Shown piece after piece: positions 59,003-64,000 of a stretch of DNA of 64,000 nt. The notes beneath the pieces are model-generated. The model worked only from the letters and a program-made list of their open reading frames with translations. It was not told the origin of the DNA and did not search any database. The position numbers and the translations under genes are program-made. Position 1 is the first letter of the stretch; the number at the start of each line of letters is the position of its first letter. Source of the DNA: Phycomyces blakesleeanus NRRL 1555(-) (taxonomy: Eukaryota; Mucoromycota; Mucoromycetes; Mucorales; Phycomycetaceae); the NCBI RefSeq assembly GCF_001638985.1, contig NW_017265147.1, forward strand, positions 899,545 to 963,544, read 5' to 3'.

Positions 59003-59560
59003 ATGAAGCAAATGGAGAACACTTTGAGCAGGTGGTTCAAAGCAGCTAGACCGATTGTTCCCGCCATGACTGCACTCCTTTCATCGTCATGCTGTATTAT
59101 TCAACTTGCCCTCAATTTCTTCTCATTCTCTTGTGCCGGCTTTGCTGTCCTGACACCCTTCCGGCCTATACTGACGGCGATCACCATTATTCTCCTCACA
59201 TATTCCTTCTACGCACGTGGGTGGAAGGATAAGAAGATGGCCGGAACCACTCTAGTCTCTATAGTATTGTTGGTGAGCCCAGAGATTGTTGAATGGATCA
59301 ATCAGAACCAAACTCAGTCCCAGTTCTTGGCCGTCACGACAACCTACTTGGTGCAACTTCAAGGCTTAGGATGTATTGCCTGTGCCAACCGTATCAAGAG
59401 CGCGCTTTTAGCTGTGGATGTCATTGAGTCTGCAACAGTGTTTTTTGATAATAGTTCTGCTGTAGTACGTGCCTCACAGGCTAATGTAGCTCATATAGTC
59501 TTGGACACCATAAAGGGCATAGATCTGAAATACGATGCAAATATTCTCGAATCATGGTGA
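59003..59560 (+). CDS. MerT-like membrane protein with C-terminal MerP-like metal-binding domain
   Basis: A single exon of 185 residues. The N-terminal part has three hydrophobic segments: residues 21-50 (ALLSSSCCIIQLALNFFSFS with C30-C31, then CAGF), 55-70 (ILTAITIILLTYSFYA) and 79-98. A vicinal Cys pair at the start of TM1 and the CAGFAVLTPFRPILTAITII continuation are what I know from bacterial MerT-type mercuric ion transporters. Residues 115-175 form a heavy-metal-associated domain: LVQLQGLGCIACANRIKSAL has the GxxCxxC metal site (C124, C127), followed by the usual VIESATVFFDNSSAVV strand. Bacterial MerT plus MerP, or the fused MerTP, move Hg(II) across the membrane. A eukaryotic version would be notable. 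MKQMENT start; a second ATG is three codons downstream. Copper or another metal is an alternative substrate. Confidence 0.7.
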   Translation: MKQMENTLSRWFKAARPIVPAMTALLSSSCCIIQLALNFFSFSCAGFAVLTPFRPILTAITIILLTYSFYARGWKDKKMAGTTLVSIVLLVSPEIVEWINQNQTQSQFLAVTTTYLVQLQGLGCIACANRIKSALLAVDVIESATVFFDNSSAVVRASQANVAHIVLDTIKGIDLKYDANILESW

Positions 59561-62500
59561 ATAATAAAACGAAAAAAAAGAAGGATAGAGAGAGAGAAAA
59601 TGATGAGTATAACCAACATGTATTTTTGACGATCTTGGCTATAAAAGGTTCGTGGGAATACAGAAGGATGGTTGGTTCATCGAAATCGCATTCCCACAAC
59701 TATGCCTTCTACAAGTTACTCAAGTGCCTTTAACCTTTGATGGTAAGAAAATGAATTCTATCATTCATTTGATAACAGCTAAAGACGTTAGTTGGTTGGT
59801 TGGTTGGTTGGTCGGTTGGTTTGTCCACCCTATTTTGGAATCTTTGGAATACCAAGTTTGGGGCTACGAGATATACTTACTCTACCTGTTATATCTTACT
59901 ACATCTACTATACCCACTATACATAGATACTTTTAAACCTTTTTATTTTTAAGGTTAAAAGGAAATATACTATCAATTTTTTAAAGAAAAAATAACCAAA
60001 AAAAATCTAGCAATCATGTAAAAAAAAAAAAAAAAAAAAAAAAAAACCAGCAATATCAGTATCCTTGTAATCAATTCATTTTGTTTTTTTTTGGCAGGGT
60101 CCTTTATCTGTCCTGCTAAAAGGATATAATTCAAACACAAATATAAAAAAAAAATTAAAAAACATATATGGGGGATTTCAAACTGCTCTTGATTTTATTT
60201 TATGTTCACAAACATTTGTTTTATGTATGTGTAGATTCATATATTTATATTCATATATCCTTTCGGAATAGGCTACCATTGACAATCTATTCCTTTCAAA
60301 TGATTATTGAGCATAGCCTGGATTTCATTAGCCAAGTAAGAAGAAGAAGAAAACCCACAATGGTTATTTAAAGGTTCAAATGACAGCAAAGTTGTACAAG
60401 AATCCATATAATTACTTGTTGGTGATTGATAGGCTACTTATGTTTCACTAAAAGAACAAACACAAAAAAAAAAGACAAGAGCTAAGGAAATAGAATAGGA
60501 CAGTTCTTGCAAATACTTCCGCTGTTAATAGCTGTATCTAATAAGAGTCACATATATCTAATTCCCAGACTGTTTGTCCAATGTATATATCAAATATTAA
60601 ACATACAGAATAACATCAAAAGACTTGGGGGTAAACTTCAAAGGAGAGGGACGAAGGGAGGAGCTATTATTATTATTTAAATTACCGGGATTTAGTAGAA
60701 AAGAAAAAAAACCCCCCAAATGCTATCAATCCCGACATCTCAGACTTGATACTACAGAATTCTTATATTTGAAGCTTTAATATCTTCTTGAATGCCAAGG
60801 TTCATAAACTACCGTAAATTAATATTACTATTCTTGTTTCGTTTTTTTTTATAAAAAGAAAACCTTCTTCAATTCCTCCTCCTATCTACACAAGACAAAT
60901 ATGCAATCAATGCTTATTGTTTCGTATTACTCTTGTCATAATAATAAAAGCAATTATATGAGCAATTGGTATGGTCTGAATATAAAAGGCCAGGCAACAA
61001 AGAAGTGAAACCCTCTAGGAATTCTGCCTTTTTTTTGGTGCTCAGCTGTAGACAGGTCTTTATGGAAGATGAAGTACCCATGTAAAGTATAATGAAAATG
61101 AAACTAAGAAATCAAAGATAAAATCTATAACCTTAAATTATCGTTGACTACCAAATAAAAACCATTTTTAGGTAGATTTGTTAAGAAAGGCTGTGTAGTT
61201 TTGGGTTTAGATACTACTTTAAAGATCTTTCACGAGTAAAAATAATTCATAAATGTTGATGGCTTGATAGATACTATTTTGAATATAATATCTCGTGGTA
61301 CATGACCATTTAAGCTATCTCAGCATACGCACACACACACACATATATATATATATATTATATATTTACATTTATATTGCTTTTCATGCCAAATAGACAC
61401 AAGTGGTAGGATGTCAGGTATTTATTTTTTTAAAAAAAAAGGCAAAGGTCTTAATAAAGACAAGGATCATGAATGTGTAATATTTTATATAACAACAAAA
61501 GCCATATTCTTTGTATGTTACTTTCCCCACTAAAGCCATGGAAAGTAAGCCTATATTGATATTGATATTGATATTGGTATTAAAACTGCTACCTATAGCA
61601 ATAATATGTGTATAAATTTATTAGAGTACAAAAATACAGTAATTAAAAGTAAATAGCAAGAACAATCTTGCCGTGGCTAGCTTAATGTATGTAATATATA
61701 TATATCTTTGAGTCATCGTAGCTAGAGTAACATAGGTATATAATTCTATGCATAGAAGAAGAGGAAAAAGAAAGGAGGCTTTTCAGGGCATTATCTTACT
61801 AAATAGTTGTACAGTACTTTTACTTTCACTTTCACTTTCACTTTCTCATCTATCTTTTTATTTATTTATTTTCTTGGGTTTTTTAAGCCGGCCCAACAAT
61901 TAAGCTATAAAGCATATTATTGGGATCCAACCTACTCAATGGTTACTCAGATCGTGGTTCTGTTTCGCTCTTTGATATATATATATACATATATGTATAT
62001 GTGTATATATCAATTGCTATAAAAACTAAAATCCAAAAACCAAAAGAACACCGAATAAGTAAGTAAGCTTGAGCTTCAATTGCACACAGACATATACAAG
62101 AGGTATAGAGGGTGAAGATTAAGAGGAAGAAGAAAAAGATGCCAAGATACTAGGCTCTGGCTTTATTTGAGTAGCTTTTCTTTTTTTTATATAATTTTTT
62201 TTAAAATATATATATATATATATAAAGACTTCTTTGATAGTCAGTTACTGCTGCTGCTATTATTTTGAAAATACATGTTGTTATGAGAAAGTTTTTACAA
62301 CATAAATCCCCATTGGCAGCAAATTGTTGCTTTGTACTCCATTGTCAATTTTTTTTTGTGTCTCTGTCTTTTTTGATTCTTAAGGGTCCGAAAGCTAAAC
62401 TTGTACATACGTTATTAAACTTTACACAGAGTAACACGATATCTTATGGGATATAGCCGTGAGAATATTCCATTGGAATTGCTGCCTATCAAAATAGACA

Positions 62501-64000
62501 TAAACCAAAGTGGCATTATATATATGTAATTTGACAAAAATAATATTAAAAAATGAAAAATGGAATTTGTAGATTATTTTGAATTCAAGGTACAATGCAT
62601 AGTATTGTGAATATACTATATCTTATATAACACAACAGTAAAGCCCAAAAAATATAAGCTTTCTCAAAGTGTAGAGAAAATTGAGTGTGTGCTATATAGA
62701 TATTCAAAGAAAAGATGTCAAATAAAAGTTTAATAAAATAATTAGTGATAGGAATCGATTGACTTACTTATACTAAAATAACACCTTGAACCAACTTTGC
62801 TTGTATATTATCCATTTCTAATATCAGCATTTTGATTGTTAGTTTGTATCATAATGCAAAGGTCAAGACAAAGGATTCAAACTTACCGCAGATAAACTAT
62901 GAGTGGCAATGTCTCCCTTGTGAAATAAATAAATTGGGCAATTTGTTTGGTTGAATTAGGGCTCAAATAGATATAGCTTTATTAGCTTTATGATATACGA
63001 CTTCTCAAAATAGTTATGCGAGCAGCTTGAAGCAAACATATGCCAAGCAAAGTTATATTATTCAAGTCTAAAACATAAGCTTTCTTTTCTTGTTCTTCTA
63101 TTAAAAGCCTCAATCACCTGTCATTGTTTTACTTGGATTTAGCTGTAAATACTATTACTATTATTTGATTGTTTTGAACTGGTAATTATTTTGGGGTTGT
63201 AGTCATCCATAATCTTGTACTTATTTTTGGCCATGTTGGTGCCTCTGAACTAATACAGAACGCCGTATTTGTGCGATAAATAGTTGATAGAAAATAAATA
63301 TATACGTTAAACTCGCCTGCTTTGGCTTTTTATATGCATGTACAAGACATAGATGTCAGGATCGTCTGTATACTCAACATGATGATCATATCTTTGGTTC
63401 TATAACCAGTTTATTTCCTTCTTCTATTGACACGAGAGCCAAAGAGATTCAGTTGCAAAGTCCTGCTTGCTGTTATCACTCATATCGATTATCTATTTTT
63501 ATTTTTAGAAGAAGAAAAGAAAAGGATATCTCAAAAGAGCTTAGTGAATCAAGCAGCTTGATTTTTTTTTGGCTGTCAAGACCAACTGTTTACTAAAGTA
63601 ATAGAGAATCGTGACCCAAAAGAAAGTCCATTTGTATTCAGTGATCGTGTCATTTTGTTAGACTGAATAATCCATATATCAAGGAACCCAGCAAGATTTA
63701 GGCTTTCCAATAGGTATTTCAATTTACCCGAATGTTAACTGCCTGTTTCTTGCTTCTCGTCCTGTTCTTTCTTTTTATAAAAAAAAACATGTAAAAGAGT
63801 AATAGACTTGTGGAGCACAGTTTTGTTGTACTACATTTTATTTTTTCTTTAAATAATTATTTTATTTTATTGTATAGATAGATAGATAACTAGATAATTA
63901 GATTATGAACGTCTTAATCATCATCAATATAAATTTGCCAAAGAGCTAAAAGCTAGTTAATTAGAAACCGTTTGAAAATTGCTTTAAATAAGTATAGGAC
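59561..64000. other. Gene-free interval to the window end
   Basis: About 4.4 kb, AT-rich. It contains a GGTT tract at 59791-59822, a poly-A run near 60020-60046, GATATT repeats near 61556-61578 and a CACTTT tract near 61820-61843. No open frame longer than about 95 codons and no recognised motif. The left part includes the 3' end of the MerT-like gene. Confidence 0.55.

Noticed and set aside
1..64000. tRNA, rRNA and CRISPR arrays
   Set aside because: No B-box-like GGTTCGAATCC with a paired acceptor stem, no rRNA core segment and no regularly spaced repeats were seen by eye; a covariance-model search would settle the tRNA question.

Overview
This window is eukaryotic nuclear DNA, most likely from an early-diverging filamentous fungus of the Mucoromycota (order Mucorales is the best guess). 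The evidence is: many short GT-AG introns of about 50-150 bp in nearly every gene, AT-rich introns and intergenic DNA with abundant simple repeats, yeast/fungal-type orthologues (Sso-type syntaxin, Drs2, Cch1, Ura2 with a dead dihydroorotase-like segment, Arb1), a fungal protoglobin, and a decayed Fanzor-like element of a type I recall as repeated in Mucorales. No rRNA, tRNA or CRISPR array was seen. The species assignment is inference. || Layout. 1-2.5 kb: two decayed mobile elements, a Gag-like ORF1 on the minus strand cut by the window edge and a Fanzor/TnpB-like RuvC nuclease pseudogene on the plus strand. 4.6-10.4 kb: three minus-strand genes, a plasma-membrane syntaxin (SSO1-like), the translation re-initiation factor TMA22/DENR, and a G-patch plus C2H2 protein. 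10.6-22.4 kb: a segment bounded by two inverted copies of one 438-bp repeat, containing a FabG-type reductase, a Drs2-type lipid flippase and a tail-anchored protoglobin. 22.4-24 kb: gene-free DNA with ORF relics. || 24-39 kb is a compact house-keeping cluster: a stand-alone tRNA-ligase (LIG) domain protein, ARB1 of the Argonaute chaperone complex (tail to tail, 30 bp apart), RRP41 of the exosome (head to head with ARB1, 152 bp apart), the deubiquitinase UBP14/USP5, and the 2257-residue URA2 (CAD) protein for pyrimidine synthesis. 39-47 kb: the voltage-gated calcium channel CCH1. 50.6-54.5 kb: ribosome-biogenesis factor MAK21/NOC1. 55.2-56.6 kb: an Sfp1/JAZF1-like zinc-finger regulator. 59.0-59.6 kb: a small single-exon membrane protein that looks like a MerT-type mercury transporter fused to a MerP-type metal-binding domain. 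The rest, about 4.4 kb at the right end and several gaps, shows no gene. || The genes are mostly unrelated neighbours, as is normal for fungi; there is no operon or biosynthetic cluster. Themes that recur are RNA processing (tRNA ligase, exosome, Arb1), ribosome and translation (Mak21, Tma22, Sfp1-like), and membrane biology (syntaxin, flippase, calcium channel). The most interesting items are the MerT-MerP-like fusion, the single-domain tRNA ligase, the Fanzor-like relic, the 438-bp inverted repeat pair, the tail-anchored protoglobin, and three gene-level oddities: a flippase with no ATG and a DGEV motif, a QEEE pore in Cch1, and an exon holding only the start codon in RRP41.
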